NCBI GenBank assembly: GCA_017562135.1
Contig: QEYB01001019.1
Coordinates: forward strand, 434,001-498,000
Origin: Dipylidium caninum
Lineage: Eukaryota; Platyhelminthes; Cestoda; Cyclophyllidea; Dipylidiidae
DNA length: 64,000 nt
Direction of reading: 5' to 3'
Shown one piece after another: positions 1 to 31,190 of this stretch. Positions within the stretch are counted from its first letter, which is position 1. Each line of letters starts with the position of its first letter. A model generated the notes under the pieces. It worked only from the letters and a program-made list of their open reading frames with translations. It had not been told where the DNA came from and did no database searches. The translations under genes and the position numbers were made by a program.

Positions 1-743
1 AACTGCTTTCTCCATCTACAGTGTCCATACATCGTGTGAGCATGGACGGCCGATCTCAACTCACGCAGGGGTAATTGCAACACGAAAAAAGTTTTCCGAC
101 AAGATCCTGAAGTGGACCACTTCTCGGTTACTTCATCCACGAGACAAGAATGGAGAAAGCCGCGTTCCTGCATCCGGGGCCTGCTTCTTTTGTGGATGAG
201 ATCCACACAAAAGACTGTACAGGCACGAACGTGCCTCTGGGGAAAGCGTTCACATTTTTTTCACTCCTTTTAACCCATTCTCATCATGGACGAAGGCGAA
301 CTTACCTAAGCGTATTATTTTTTTAATCCTGAAGCCAACAGAAAGGCATATGATGCCGCATCTCAAGGATAGCATGCGTCCATAACGTCAGTATTCATCC
401 TCTCAAGAGGGGAAGAGACGACAGAACTTTCCTTCGACAGCTACTGCAGATCTTCCGCATCCTGACGTCTAAACAACTACGTAGGGCCTTTCGGTTGGAG
501 GATGGGTCAGAGTCGAGATGGTGTGCCTACATTAGCATTCACCCACGTCGCATACGCACGAGATTACACGGGGCAAGTGACGCAAATGCGTATGTTTGTG
601 GGAGTGAGTGTGCGTGAATGTCCTTGGGTGAGGCACTCAGGTCACCACTGTCATAAACAGTCGTCATGACTTGGATGTCTACATACAACATTAATCGGAG
701 TCACAGGTCGAGTGATTGCGCCGCCCGTGGGAGGGGAGAAGGC
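1..743. other. Downstream flank / 3' UTR of PKC
   Basis: No coding potential is recognised on either strand. No canonical AATAAA is seen for the minus-strand PKC transcript; the nearest variant is AATAAT (minus strand) at 314-319, about 425 bases past the stop. The neighbouring gene beyond position 1 is not visible. Confidence 0.5.
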
Positions 744-19764
<19,021 letters not shown>

Positions 19765-19780
19765 ATATTAATATTCCGCT
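19765..19780 (-). promoter_or_regulatory. Splice-acceptor-like site just upstream of the PKC start codon
   Basis: On the minus strand GATTTACAG ends at 19779 and the ATG follows after 14 bases. A TAA stop in the PKC frame lies between them, so the ATG at 19764 is the first usable start of this exon. The site could receive a 5' UTR exon or a trans-spliced leader; the sequence alone cannot tell which. Confidence 0.5.
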
Positions 19781-21281
19781 GTAAATCGCGGCAAATAATA
19801 CTAGTAAACGTTTAATAAGGCAAGCTTGCCTTATTAACAGTCATTCGTCATATGTTATAAATCAAATTTTTTAAAAAAGACGGTTGAAAAGCTTTCAAAT
19901 GTCACTCTAACGTAGTGAGCTATGTTTTCGGGGTAGTCTTTGCAGCACAAGCGCATTATCAGAGTGTAATGTGGCTTTTAACATTTAGGAACCTGGGTTT
20001 TATCGAACCACCTGTGAGACATGAAACTACTGCCCAACAGTTTTGGACCAAAAAGACGTGGAACTTCCACTGTCAGCCCACCCTAACTTAGCAAAATCAG
20101 TCGTTGATACCGACTTTTGATCCTGTGAACGCTTGGGTCAATCGTTTTAGCAATGGTAAAAGTCAGCGCTTAACTTCTGAAACGCGATACGCAGGGACGG
20201 TAAATAATGTGAAAAAATTTTTCCTTTCTCCAGTGAGTAGTAGATTATAAGTGGAAGAGTTCTCAAAACTGATGCTTTACAATTCGTGCAACACGACGCC
20301 ATGCCAATGTTTTTTTCAAATCAAATTTCTAGATAAAATGTTCTTGGTTTACATCAATAAAGTTCCCTATTCCGTCTCAGTGTTCACCAACGATCCAATT
20401 CCTTGAAATTATAGCGCGGAATGTTTAGCTAGACCACCAAACCCGCGGAAGAACAAATTATTGGTGTGATGCTTTAAACGGCCCGCCTGCTCATGGATTT
20501 TCCTCGTGTCAACCAGGTATAAAGAGTCAGTATAGCAGCAAATATAGAGATTCATGCTCCTCCCTGAAGCCTCACTTGGCGTCCATGTCGTGAAGCTCGA
20601 GTTCTCCAACCTTATTTTTATAATTTTGTCTACCAATGGTAAATTGGGCGATATGGTAGTTATCCTTTCATAAATCACTTCACTTAAGGTCCTTTTTGAA
20701 CACCAAAATGCCACTCTACCTGGACTGAATCTTCCAAATCTCTCCGACACATACGAGAGTCGTATGCTCATTGGGTGTGACAGAGTAAGCACTAATACCT
20801 CTCAATCCCATAATCATACCGCTACCATAAACATCTTTCTTCCTTCAGTGCTTTACCTTTCAAAGTCGTAACTCCTTATTATTGTTCTCTTTCAAACTTG
20901 TGCAATTAACTGGCACTTTATACACCGCCATCCGCTTTGGGCAAAGAAGCGAACCCCTTCAACAGTCTGAACTCAGTCATATGCGTTTTTAACATTTTCA
21001 GGACGAAACTCATCTTCTGGCTAAAAAAATCGCCACAGATTTAAAGACGAACAAGAAGGTTATTGTCAGTTCCACACTGAGAAGACACATTTCCTATTCC
21101 GACGCCACGGAGATATGTAAAGTGCTTGTGTCACTTTGATACTTTTAATATACTTCAACAGAGTCTTTATGTTCATTGACGGGTTGTTAGGATTTCACAC
21201 TCCAATTAATTAGTCATTACAATAAGCGCTGAAAATTGGACGAATTGGTTAACTCATACCTTCTCATAAATTAGTTTCCTC
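19781..21281. other. Intergenic region between PKC and the 237-aa gene
   Basis: AT-rich DNA that holds the upstream region of PKC and the 3' flank of the next minus-strand gene. The only structured content noticed is the possible retroelement remnant at 20409-20792. No promoter motif could be assigned with confidence, and no AATAAA was found on the minus strand directly after the stop at 21282. Confidence 0.5.
20409..20792 (-). mobile_element. Possible degraded retroelement fragment with GIY-YIG-like tail
   Basis: An isolated 127-codon open frame in AT-rich intergenic DNA. Its first half (SERFGRFSPGRVAF, then KRTLSEVI) resembles the end of the reverse transcriptase region in flatworm non-LTR or Penelope-like elements, where a conserved SER...RP...TLR stretch precedes an endonuclease domain. 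Its second half (LYICCYTDSLYLVDTRKIHE, then RLKHH) has the spacing of a GIY-YIG module, usually Y-x-C...C...Y-[IV]-G-x-T-x-R...EH, but the Gly and the final Glu are missing. There are no flanking repeats and no intact RT core. It could be chance similarity. It is not joined to PKC by any splice site I can support. Confidence 0.35.
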
Positions 21282-23099
21282 TTATTGCCGTATGTTCCCT
21301 TGCTCATCTTTCACCTCGGTTTCCGTTTTTAAAATATTTTCTGGGGAAGGCTGGTTGACCTACAGGAAAAAACAATCTGAAAATAATTTGATGAACAATC
21401 CAAATTTTGTTTTATTCGAAGTATTTGCAATATTCTATTGTTAAATGGTAAAATATTAGCGAGTTTTGATATCCCATTACATATGTGATGCATTAATTTA
21501 AAACAATCTAAATCATATTTATCGTATGTGTCTCACTGAGTGTGTCATGCATGTCGAAACTTCGGTTCGGTATGCAAATTGCCGCGAATAGGAATAAAGA
21601 GCTATTGAAAGCCTACAAATTTATCGTAATTAGTATTTGACATAGGCTGTTCAACTGTTGCCTCACTGTTTTTGCCCGTTTGATTTAATTGGGCTTTTTT
21701 GTTTATCAAAAAATAACTGCAATGTTTTGCCGTAATGCTAATGCTTTGCACGTGGAATATGCTAAAAATATCTGTTCTTAGGAAATTGCAATTCCAGTTG
21801 TACTGCTACATGCTATCGTTTTAATCTTATTATTCTTTTTTTCCTAAATATTTGTATTAACTTATAGTTTTCCCCCAAACAAACAACTAGTTAGAGGTGC
21901 TAATGTGGAGAGAGTGGAGACGCGAAGTCACAAATAACAAAATCAAAACCGAAGAATTTAAATTGATAAAAACAGTAACTCCCTTCGTTCCGTGTCATTA
22001 TAATTTACCACTCAACGAGATGGGAATAATCTGACCCATATCTACTTATCGTTTAAAAACCAAATTAGATATACCAATACTTAGTAAAATGGTGAGACAT
22101 ACCTCTTTGTTGTCTCCGCATGTTTCTTTTTCGGATCCGCCTTCAGTGACATAATCGGAATACTCTTCTTTGTCGATTTCACCCTCATCCTCATTTTCCT
22201 CAACCTGTTGATCTATCTATCATTAAGAGAAGGTATATCGCTACTTATTGCATAGTAAATCTAGAAGGAAGTTCGAAATACATTGAAGTAGCCAATTAAC
22301 CACGCATTATGGTGCGTAGATTATCAAAAAAGCATTGAATCCCAGATAAAATGGATGAATGAGATTAACCAATTTATAAGTGACACGACTACGTCATGAA
22401 TGTAAAATTTTTGAGTCGTAGATCAAAGGGAGACACGTACATTTCCCATAGCCTCTTTGTCAAGCCACTCTAATGTCGTGTACCAGTAGTTGACCACAGT
22501 CTCATAGTCGTTCTAAAGTGAGCGCGGGGGTCAGAGCGTACTGTTCACTCACCGAAAAATAATGTCTCCTAACTTCGAGGTTCGTGTCCGGCTGCTCTTC
22601 TACATAAGTGGCAGCTGATGGTAGCTCAGTAATTGGCAAAATACCAACCACACTGCTGTCTAGTCGGTTGTCCGAGTTCCATCTATAGTTACTCGTGGCC
22701 AGGCGCTTTTGATGTTTTCGATTAACCCGATACTCGAAGAAGAGAAGATAAGATATGAGCTACTTACGACGTCACTTGATCGCAAAACCACCTCTGAAGC
22801 ATTGCCGTCATCGTCAAATATGACACGATGGAAGGGTTGGTGGAGAGTTACGAGTCTTTCGTTCTCTGTCACGGCGGATTCTTCTCCTTCCTACTAGGAG
22901 TCAATAGCAATACTCAATGGCAATTTACCACAGGGTTTACAGTGCAAGGTCTTTTATTTCGCCCACGCCTTTTGCGTTGGGAAGGTGTAGTCTGTGATAT
23001 AACAAGATCCTGTTCCTCCGCGGAGAATTTGGTATCCAAGGCGGAAGAAATGGAGTCCCCGGGTGGAGTTTCTTCTTTCGGTATGCTATCTGCAAGCAT
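21282..23099 (-). CDS. Unrecognised 237-aa protein, six coding exons, complete
   Basis: Exons 22941-23099, 22768-22890, 22553-22732, 22441-22512, 22103-22204 and 21282-21359 are all GT-AG and all in phase 0, giving exact codon counts of 53, 41, 60, 24, 34 and 25 plus stop. A TAG lies in frame just before the ATG, which supports this start. The N-terminus is acidic/Ser-rich and runs into a basic patch (QRKRRGRNKRP, about 41-51) that could be a nuclear signal. The middle (about 66-178) looks folded, with HQPFHRVIFDDD, YRVNRKHQKRL, NYRWNSDNRLD and an aromatic segment YETVVNYWYTTLEWLDKEA. The C-terminus is strongly acidic and polar (VEENEDEGEIDKEEYSDY). No signal peptide or membrane segment is seen. 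I do not recognise the family. A HEXIM-like basic/aromatic/acidic plan was considered but is not convincing. It is transcribed in tandem with the PHF20-like gene and PKC. Confidence 0.82.
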
Positions 23100-23140
23100 C
23101 TTTCCGTACTAGTTGATGAGCTCCCGTTGAAGTTTCACCT
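23100..23140 (-). promoter_or_regulatory. Splice-acceptor-like site and 39-base leader before the 237-aa ORF
   Basis: TTTGCCTTTTTAG ends at 23139 on the minus strand, giving a strong polypyrimidine-AG acceptor. The ATG at 23099 follows 39 bases later and an in-frame TAG sits between. This would suit either a 5' UTR exon or spliced-leader addition. Confidence 0.55.
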
Positions 23141-23964
23141 AAAAAGGCAAACTGATCTGAGGGATTCTCTTCTATCATAAGCCGACATGGAATTCCCATA
23201 TTCTTCTCGTTCATTACTAGCGTTTATGTCCTAAAAACTCTCCCAAAACAGGCTATTTCCCGAATCACACGATTGGGAAACGCGAGCCTCCACATCGTCA
23301 GTGACTTTTGGCCAGCTCTCTGCTCCAGCGGCCCATTTTTCTGCTAACATTTACAACACTGCTAATATCCATATTTCTTCTAACCAAGTAACGGCAACTT
23401 TATTTTTTCCACTCTCAACATAAGCACTGGCGCACTTTCAAAGCGAGATTCCTCTGCGGTTTTTTTGTCTTTCTATCACCTTTGAGCGCGGCTTAGACTT
23501 CACATCTGCCTGCAAAGCGAATTTCGAACAGCCTATCGCATAAGACTTGTAATTGAAACTGGAAATGACCCCTTTGTACCCACTCACCTATTTTTCATTA
23601 CCAAACTTGTACCTATCTTCTTCCAATTCATAGCGCCTATATCTTTTTTTTCAATGGTCAGGGAATCATCGACAATTCCAGTATCTGCGCTATTTTCATT
23701 ATTTCACGGCTGAGACTAAATTAAAAAATCCCTTTTAACTTACCTATCGTTGCGCCAAGAAAACTTCAAATAAATTACAGGTCGAGATAATAGTGTATAC
23801 ATTTATTTTTTCTCAGAAAGTCTTTGTTTATGGTTAAATCGCGGCCAAATGCAGAGGCAACACAACTGATGAGTAAAAACGTCAAGCAAAGCAGAAGACA
23901 AACTGAAACGTATACAAATATAATGTGCTGTACACAAAAGTCCACATCCTAGACACTGCGATAA
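23141..23964. other. Intergenic region between the PHF20-like gene and the 237-aa gene
   Basis: About 0.8 kb with no coding sequence I can support. It contains the candidate poly(A) signal of the upstream PHF20-like gene. The two genes lie in tandem, with this gap between stop and start. Confidence 0.5.
23802..23807 (-). terminator. Candidate poly(A) signal of the PHF20-like gene
   Basis: The plus strand has TTTATT, i.e. AATAAA on the minus strand, about 160 bases after the stop codon at 23965. Position and sequence fit a cleavage/polyadenylation signal. Confidence 0.55.
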
Positions 23965-26900
23965 TTAGCAAAAGGGACGCTGATTTGTTCGACGCTTGGG
24001 AGCGAATTTGGGTTGAGGGTATAATACCGCGGTTGATTGGGTGTCGCCGCCATCATGTGGCGGTGTAGGAGAGGGAGAGGAGGAGGAAGAGGAAGACGAA
24101 AGTGAAGAATGTGAGGAGACGGGCGTTCTTGAAAGTGCTGACACAGAGCCCCCATCAGGGTTTTCTCCATCTCGTTTCCTCACTTTCGTGTTGGATAAAG
24201 GGGTCGCAAGATTCTCCTGCGCCTTGGCGACTTGTGACTCAATTACGTCGAGCCGTGACTCGATTAAACCAATCATTTCTTCGAGTGGTGTTAAAATCTC
24301 TGATTGGACATACTCAAGGTCGCTCGAAACATTAGTGATTTGGCCTCATCTAAACGGAAAAGGAAATTGTACGAAATCGGTTCGATTATCTGAGTTTCAT
24401 TCGGGCAAATGTTGGTAAAGCCACATCTGTAATACCATCACCGATGAGAAAGATGAGATTTAAGATCCCATAATGCTGACGACTAGATGAAAGTCATCGT
24501 CGTAAGAGCCGAATGACTTAAAAAACTAATCTAACCACACACTACGCTCTCTTCAATCGCTGATTTCGTAAAGGCTCATTAGCGGTGACAATGCGGTATG
24601 AATTTACTGATCCGCGAATAAAGCAGGCATGAGTTTCACGTTCAGTTGCGCGAAAAGTCGAGAAAATGGAATAAATGCAATGATCGTTTGACGAGGTCAC
24701 AGGATAATTATTGGATAGGTGTTGCGATTATGAACATGAGTCTCAAGAAAGGGTTAGGCTATGAACAAGATATTCCAGGGGATTTGAAATTTACGAATTA
24801 AAAGCAGATAAATTTTAAACGAAAAAGGGATGGCATCAAGGAAACCAAATAGTGCATGCCTAGGTATATTCAAGACATACGAGTTCTGTGTCCATAGGTA
24901 AAATTAGTGAAATTTGGGAAGTATAAAGGAGTAAATTGCGCCTCGCACGTTATTTTGTTTTCATGAGTCTAGGTTAGGATCGGAAAGAGAAGTGAAAATT
25001 CAACAGTATTTGATCAAACACATTATTTGAAGGGTCGTTGTAGCTGTGTATGACCAGAGATTAAGCACAAAAGGCTAAAGCTAAGTACTGAAGGGTTGCA
25101 AGTTTTGTCAAAGTTCTGCTAGGAATAACAAAGCCAAAATGGTAAATTGTGGAAGCAAGTAAAAAACCACAAACAAGCCAAAAACGGAAGCGGAGGGCAG
25201 ATTTTAATCAGAGCCACAAATACAAAGACAGTCATACCACTGTCGGGTGTAGTAGAAATTAAGAGAACTGAACTGTTCCGCAAAAAACTGTTAGAAACCC
25301 TTTCTCTCCATATCGGAGAGCCAGAAAGTGAAGAGATCGGGAGAACAAACAAACCATGAGAAGACGTGGCAGATGCGGTGGATAGGCCAAATTCGGCACG
25401 TCCAGAGCTCTCTGCAAAGCCAATCAGACTGGCTGCAGCTTCTATGTCACTAACACTGGTGTTGGTGCTGCGAGGGTTCTTCACGGGAGTGGTGAAAACG
25501 GCGATGCGGTATCGACTGGTAAGGGCCGCTGCAGATCGGCCTCTCTAGAACACAAAATATCCCGGCTGAAAGGATTTCTCCAAGGTGACTAACCGTTAGG
25601 CTTTATTACAAAAGAACCCTATAAGTTAACAAGGGTCTTTGTGCAAGTTTCACTTGAAGTTCAATTAACTTAAACAAGGAAGAGCACAAATCCTAATCTT
25701 AGGATATTTATGCAAGGGAATGGCACCTTGTATGCTCTCCGTACCTCGATAAAAGTGATAAAAACACATGCGTGACGGCGGATGCGGGAGTTGATAATCG
25801 TGCTTTCGAGTGAGGAAACAAAACTCTAGTTCCCAAAATTATCGTTTTATTGGTATTTTCGTGGGTTTTGCCTTTTGGCCAACATCAACCAAATAATCGA
25901 GAAAGGAAACAAAAGCAAAATGATAGCTTACATATCGTTGTTTTATTTTCAATAAGAGCATATGCTTTTACTTTTACTTTTCCAGTCTTCAAGTGATGTG
26001 TAGAGGAATTAACCTTGCATATATAAAACTGGATATTCATTGTTCGAAAAAAACCAATAAGATAGCAATTATTCGTTAAATGCCTGGATTTAATGTTAAT
26101 TGTCGAGTTTATCGCAAAGGAGCCCCAAAGTTGCATAATCCGCTAGCTGGGTTTTCATATCAGTAAGTAAACAAAAATCATTGTTGATGTATATGGAAAG
26201 CATTCACAATCCGCACTGCATATAGAAGTGACAATGGACTAAGTATGTGGCTAAACATTCACCAGAAGCCCACTTGAGACGATCTTCAACAAACTTAATG
26301 TAAAAAGGACTGGACTAACTCGATATGACATTCATCGAAATTACCCATTGATCGGGTTCCTTAAGTCGCAGGGATTTTTAAACCAGTTTACAGTGAAATA
26401 ATATTTCAACACTAACTAAAATGTTTTGTCACGTATTTATGGGTGTGAAAAATTACCTCAAAATAATAAATACAAATGCTAATGACTTCCAATGGAGGTC
26501 CCAAGCAGGGTTCTATTCTATCTATTAAAATTGGTATTTATAGTGCTATTTTAACAGAAGAAATTGTTTCACTAATTACCATCTACATCCTCCAAATAGG
26601 TATATTAACAGAACACCAGAAATATAACGCACATTGTGATGGCAGTGGGTGGAGGGAGAGATTTATTATTGCTCCCTCCTTGATAGAGCACCTGTTCGAG
26701 ACTGGCTAGCAGTGACTTAGTCGGCGTGTCTAAGGTAGTGCTGGACAAAGGTGGCGGCGCGATGCAACCTGGAGATACGGAATGGACTTGTGCAGGAGGT
26801 TGGGACTGTTGCGTTGCGGTAGGTACGTTAAGTAAGTCCTCCGGGATGGCAGTCATCAAATCTGGCAACTCTTCCGGGGAGCTATTCGCCAAGTTGGCCA

Positions 26901-29900
26901 GGATTCGTGTGATGTCGGTAGACTCTAGTGCTACGAGGTTGAGAATTAACTAAAATTATATAACTAAATCCGGCAACTACGTTATAAATCAAGCCTAGAG
27001 ATGTCACGGCGAATGCTAACACTAACAATTCAGGTTCGCCGAGTCGAATGACAAATATGCAAAATGTCAAAAGTATGAGGTCTGAAACGGATTGATTCAA
27101 AACTGAGTGAAAATCTCGTATAAAATGTCCACCTTTTAATCAGATTGTTGTTGGTAGAGTAGGGTCTAAATCCGATAAGACCGACCCCGAACTTAATATG
27201 AAACCATGGAATTGAAACATCAACTAACGGTACCGTTAATCACACCATTCCGATAGACCAATAAGACCACAGGTGCCTCTTTTGCTAATACAATCATTCG
27301 AAATGGATTTCTAAATAACCCCTCCCCTAAAACCAGTTAACGGAATCATTGTTAATACCCATGTAAAAAATCCTCGAAATTGGAGTAGAAATCTACTTTA
27401 TTCATAGCCTGTAGTGTATGCAATGAATATTAAATCGGTTCATAAATCACATATCTAATTTAGAATAACAGATTGAAGATAAATGAATACCTTGTATTGA
27501 AGGCAATTTATTTTTCAACAAAATCACATTTAAATTGACACATTGACTATGAAAGCCCAGGCTCTATATATTTATCAAAGAAATGAACAAATGTAGATGG
27601 GTATGATAGCTAGTATTTGAAAATCTCACCATTAAAATGTTCCTCCCCAGCAACCACGTGTGGAGCGGTAATGAAAGGAAAGTCCATGGCCAAATCAGTC
27701 GCAGTTGTGTCACCAGAAGACTCCTTGATTACGTTTGAGGTTGCCGCAAGGGATTGTGACTTACCACCACCTTCTCCACCATCACCACCACCACCACTTA
27801 GCCCTCTAATACGACAAAGTGCGTGTCGACCGGTGACAATCAATTTGTTAAGGTGACGCAGCCAATTTATCAGACTCGAAGTCTCCTGCATTAATTGCGC
27901 CGTACTGCAGTTGTCATCGGGCCCCGATAAGATGAATTTAGGACTTTCTGTTGCCCTGCCCCCCGACGGCCAGTCAATAAGATCGGATTTGGAAGGCGTT
28001 CTCTGGCAAGAGGTACATGTCCACGTCTAGGAAGGAAAGGGACGGGAAAAGTAATAACAAAGAAGTATGAAATGAACACAACTAGAGTCCGTATAGAATA
28101 CCTTCGCCGAGCTTTGTAATGTACACTTTCTGTGAGACCACACCCGACATACAATACACCGAATGAGATTTTGACAGGGTTCTGCAGAGGAACCACTAAA
28201 TTTACAAACCGGACAGAAAACGTAGTGCTCTGACTGTGTAACTGTGGAAGGTGGCTGGCTAAATAAAGCTAGGGTAAACTGAAAAAGTAAAATACCTTTC
28301 TGCTTCAGGTTCTATTTTCTTCTTCTTCGGCGGTGGAGAGGATTCACTTGTTGACTGAAGCGCAGCACTCTTTGCGCTGTGATAATTTTGAAGGTGGGCG
28401 GTTAAAAGGCTTTGTCGGCGTAATTTACGAGGGCAATGGGGGCACTGGAAGGTAATAGGGGCTACCTTCTCAGAAGAAACCACGGCATCAGCAACAGTAG
28501 CTTTGAATGGTGTTTTACGAGCCTATATAAGAGAGGTTATTTATTTTAAAACACTAACTGTCAAATTGGGTCGTCTAGTCGATATTGACGGTTCTGTTTT
28601 GATGACTCCCAACGGGGGAGGTGTTGGAAACGAAGAATATCTTAACTTAAGAGGTTTCTCAGACTTTATTCCTTCAACTTCTCCTGGGGTAGCTCGTTTT
28701 TTTAGTTCCCGTCTTTTTCGACAAGCTTCATGAAATTGAGCAATGCTTCGATCATAAAGCATGTCACCCTTGGCAACGCTTGTGTCGGCCACTTCATCAC
28801 TAGTTTCTGATACCGCTTTTTTCTCGTGTCCGTCGGTAGGTTCCCTCTTCATCAGATCGGATTGCTTGTGCTGGCGAATAAACCGAAGCACATAGTTTAT
28901 CTCATTCTGTTCCGCGAGACGAATAGAAGTGGCAGGAGTCCACTCAATGATACCATCCCAACTAAACCTGATTCGGTACTCAGGATGATCTCGGGATCGT
29001 TGACGAAAGGCTAGGACTTCGGCGAGATATTCGTAACTATTTTTCCACCGTGCCATTACGTAGGAACCAACCTCAAAAACTGGCCTCGATGTCGACTGTT
29101 GTTGATCGGTGGCATCATGAGCGACTACACGTTTGGATTTTGAACCGACTTGCATCAAATGATATCTTCCGAGGAAGGATGAGCTGACTTCTCTAAATAA
29201 AAACGTCGGATAAATTCGGACCAAACGGGTTTATAATGCGTTATATCCAAAAACTTATATGAGTTAATCTCCAATCCCCCCATTATGAGATGCAGAGAAG
29301 ATAAAGACTCAGTCTTACGAGAACAAAGAAGTAGAAATCGTTGTCCATAGCAATGAAACTTACCTAGATAGTTAGTGGTGCGCGGAACTTAAGTGAATCT
29401 CAGAGCGCTACGAAATGTCTAGCTTCTTTAAGTTATACAACATTGCAGATAAAGTTCAATACTCGGGCGGAATTATCCACCCACAACACCCTGTTAAATG
29501 CGGCGCCCGAAGGTCTGAGGAAGATGCCTAATCTGTAAAATGACTAAAATCATAAAGTATGAATTTACACTTTGAACATGACATATATTTGTCTGGGAGT
29601 ATTCTAAATTTTTTAATTGGCGGTAGTTAATAATTAATAACGTATTTAAAAATTGTTAGACGGGCCCACTACAAAATTGCTCATTCGACAGAACCGACTA
29701 ATTATTTTTCACGTACTCATGTGTTAAGAGAATCAGTTTGTTGTTAGATTTGCACCAGGAAACCACAAATATGTGTGTACAAATTCATGCTACGGTTGGT
29801 GACCTCCTCCCCAAATTTGCAGTTCTTTAATTTAGGATTTGCAAATACCGGTTATCATTAAAAATTTATTTTTCGGTGTTCCAATGCCAGTTGCAAAGCT

Positions 29901-31190
29901 AATGAACTTCGTGGGAACGTGCGGGCCCTTTATGTAAGAAGTATTATGTGAAAGAAATGTAGGCTTCTCGAAAAATGTTTAACTATTTGCAATGGGGCTA
30001 CCTGAATCTGATTCTTCGCTTATGGTGTATAGTATTTCAGCAGCTCTGTTTCTCACTGGTGAGACATATATATCATTTATATAACCGGTAGTTTCACACA
30101 CGGTGTATTAATTGTTAATTTTACGATCTTATTGAACCGTAGTTCTGCATTCGTTTCAATAATAAATATTATATCTGACTAAATCTTACCTTTATCTACC
30201 AAACCGACTGTCAACTTTTAGTACCATCAACTAAGTTAATTTGATGCCCTCGCCAGCTGAAAATATGTCCCAGATTTATTGCATGAAAGGATGGTCTGCG
30301 TGCTGTACTCAAGATGTCCAAATTAAGTTCATTCAAAATAGGCATTCAGGTAATATTGTAACATGATCATTTGTAAGTTCACCATTACCTCACTCGAAAC
30401 CGCCATGCTCGTTGGCACTAATAAGATTCAAACTAAAGTACAGATTGATAATCAAATATATTGTGGCATACTTATGCAATGAAGCTATCGTCCTGGTATA
30501 GAAAATTCGAAAAAATATGATAATCAATCACAGACCGAATTTCGTATTTGACTATTCTATTGATTCACCAGCTCAGGTTCAGTCTCAACACGTATACATT
30601 ATGCAGACTAAAATGGGTGAATGATTCCCACCATCCAAACATATATTTCATGATAATTGGCTTTGATGCATTTCCACCACTGTAATTCCCCCGTTGAATT
30701 CATTTCGATTGTTGAACTAATGTGCATAAAAATGCCTCTGCGAACATACCGCGACCCCGACACTGCAGTCTCACGGCGACTTGGTGGTTTTCTGAATATT
30801 TTATAAATTTAAATAGCTGTTGCGGTGAAAACATATGTACAGAAAAATTGTTAACTTAGAACCCTATCCAAATCTTGTCACAATAAAATTACGCATTGAT
30901 CATCACCGTTTTCGTTGTCGAGAAGGTAAAACTCGTGAGCCAGGTCGCCCATGTTTATTTGTGAGAACCGGACGAACATCACTGAAATCCCACAGATCAT
31001 AGGGATCCCATTCCTCAACAGTCGTTACCGCATCAGCGCTCGCCCTCTTGGTGATAGCTTCTGCGAAAGTATCCTCTTTCCTCGTCCTCTCCTGTGCCGC
31101 CGTCCCTTTTTTACCCTCTGGACTTCGCCGCCAGAGCACCCGATTACGCGCAACACCACGAGGGTCCCGGAACGTTCCCTGAGTGCTTGG
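23965..31190 (-). CDS. PHF20-like: PHF20/PHF20L1-like chromatin reader (5' end incomplete)
   Basis: Family members are histone-methyl-lysine readers; human PHF20 is in the MOF-NSL acetyltransferase complex. Exons (minus): about 30907-31190, 30750-30791, 28559-29192, 28296-28522, 28102-28258, 27630-28026, about 26714-26930, 25355-25544, 23965-24344. Order of features: end of a first Tudor (YDLWDFSDVRPVL, like PHF20 FCWDSPYLRPL) after a charged insertion; a basic AT-hook-like stretch (HGRPGSR, RKRKPPSRR); second Tudor FEVGSYVMARW...IRFSWDGIIEW; a C2H2 finger (CPHC, then H-x4-H); a C4HC3 PHD finger (CPVC, CIVC, WSHRKC, WTCTSC); Ser/Pro/Gly-rich linkers; and a C-terminal helix MIGLIESRLDVIESQ, like the PHF20 end. 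Most splice phases were checked and agree. The 3' borders at about 26.7 kb and the true first exons are unsettled; no Met lies in frame in the exon near 31.1 kb, so upstream coding exon(s) exist, perhaps at 31576-31635. Confidence 0.82.
28259..28295 (-). other. 37-base intron between the zinc-finger and PHD exons
   Basis: The donor GTATTTTAC follows GCAGAAAG and the acceptor TTTATTTAG precedes CCAGCC. An internal TTTTTCAG would leave a 17-base intron and was rejected as too short. Phase 2 joining gives Glu-Ser and opens the PHD frame leading to FCPVC. Confidence 0.75.
28523..28558 (-). other. 36-base intron between the Tudor and zinc-finger exons
   Basis: GTTAGTGTTTTAAAATAAAT...TTATATAG joins the codon for Thr (ACA) to GCT CGT AAA in phase 0. 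The intron contains in-frame stops. A 37-base intron (28259-28295) follows in the same gene, so short introns cluster here. Confidence 0.8.
30750..30791 (-). other. 42-base micro-exon in the PHF20-like gene
   Basis: It is bounded by ATATTCAG and GTATGTTCG. The phase is correct on both sides: CG plus A completes Arg after the previous exon, and the CG left at its end completes Arg with the A of the next exon. It encodes KPPSRRETAVSGSR, continuing the basic AT-hook-like stretch. It is too short to stand out in an ordinary ORF scan. Confidence 0.72.

Noticed and set aside
28279..28295. 17-base GT...AG interval after the zinc-finger exon
   Set aside because: Too short for spliceosomal splicing; using the AG at 28259 gives 37 bases and the correct frame.
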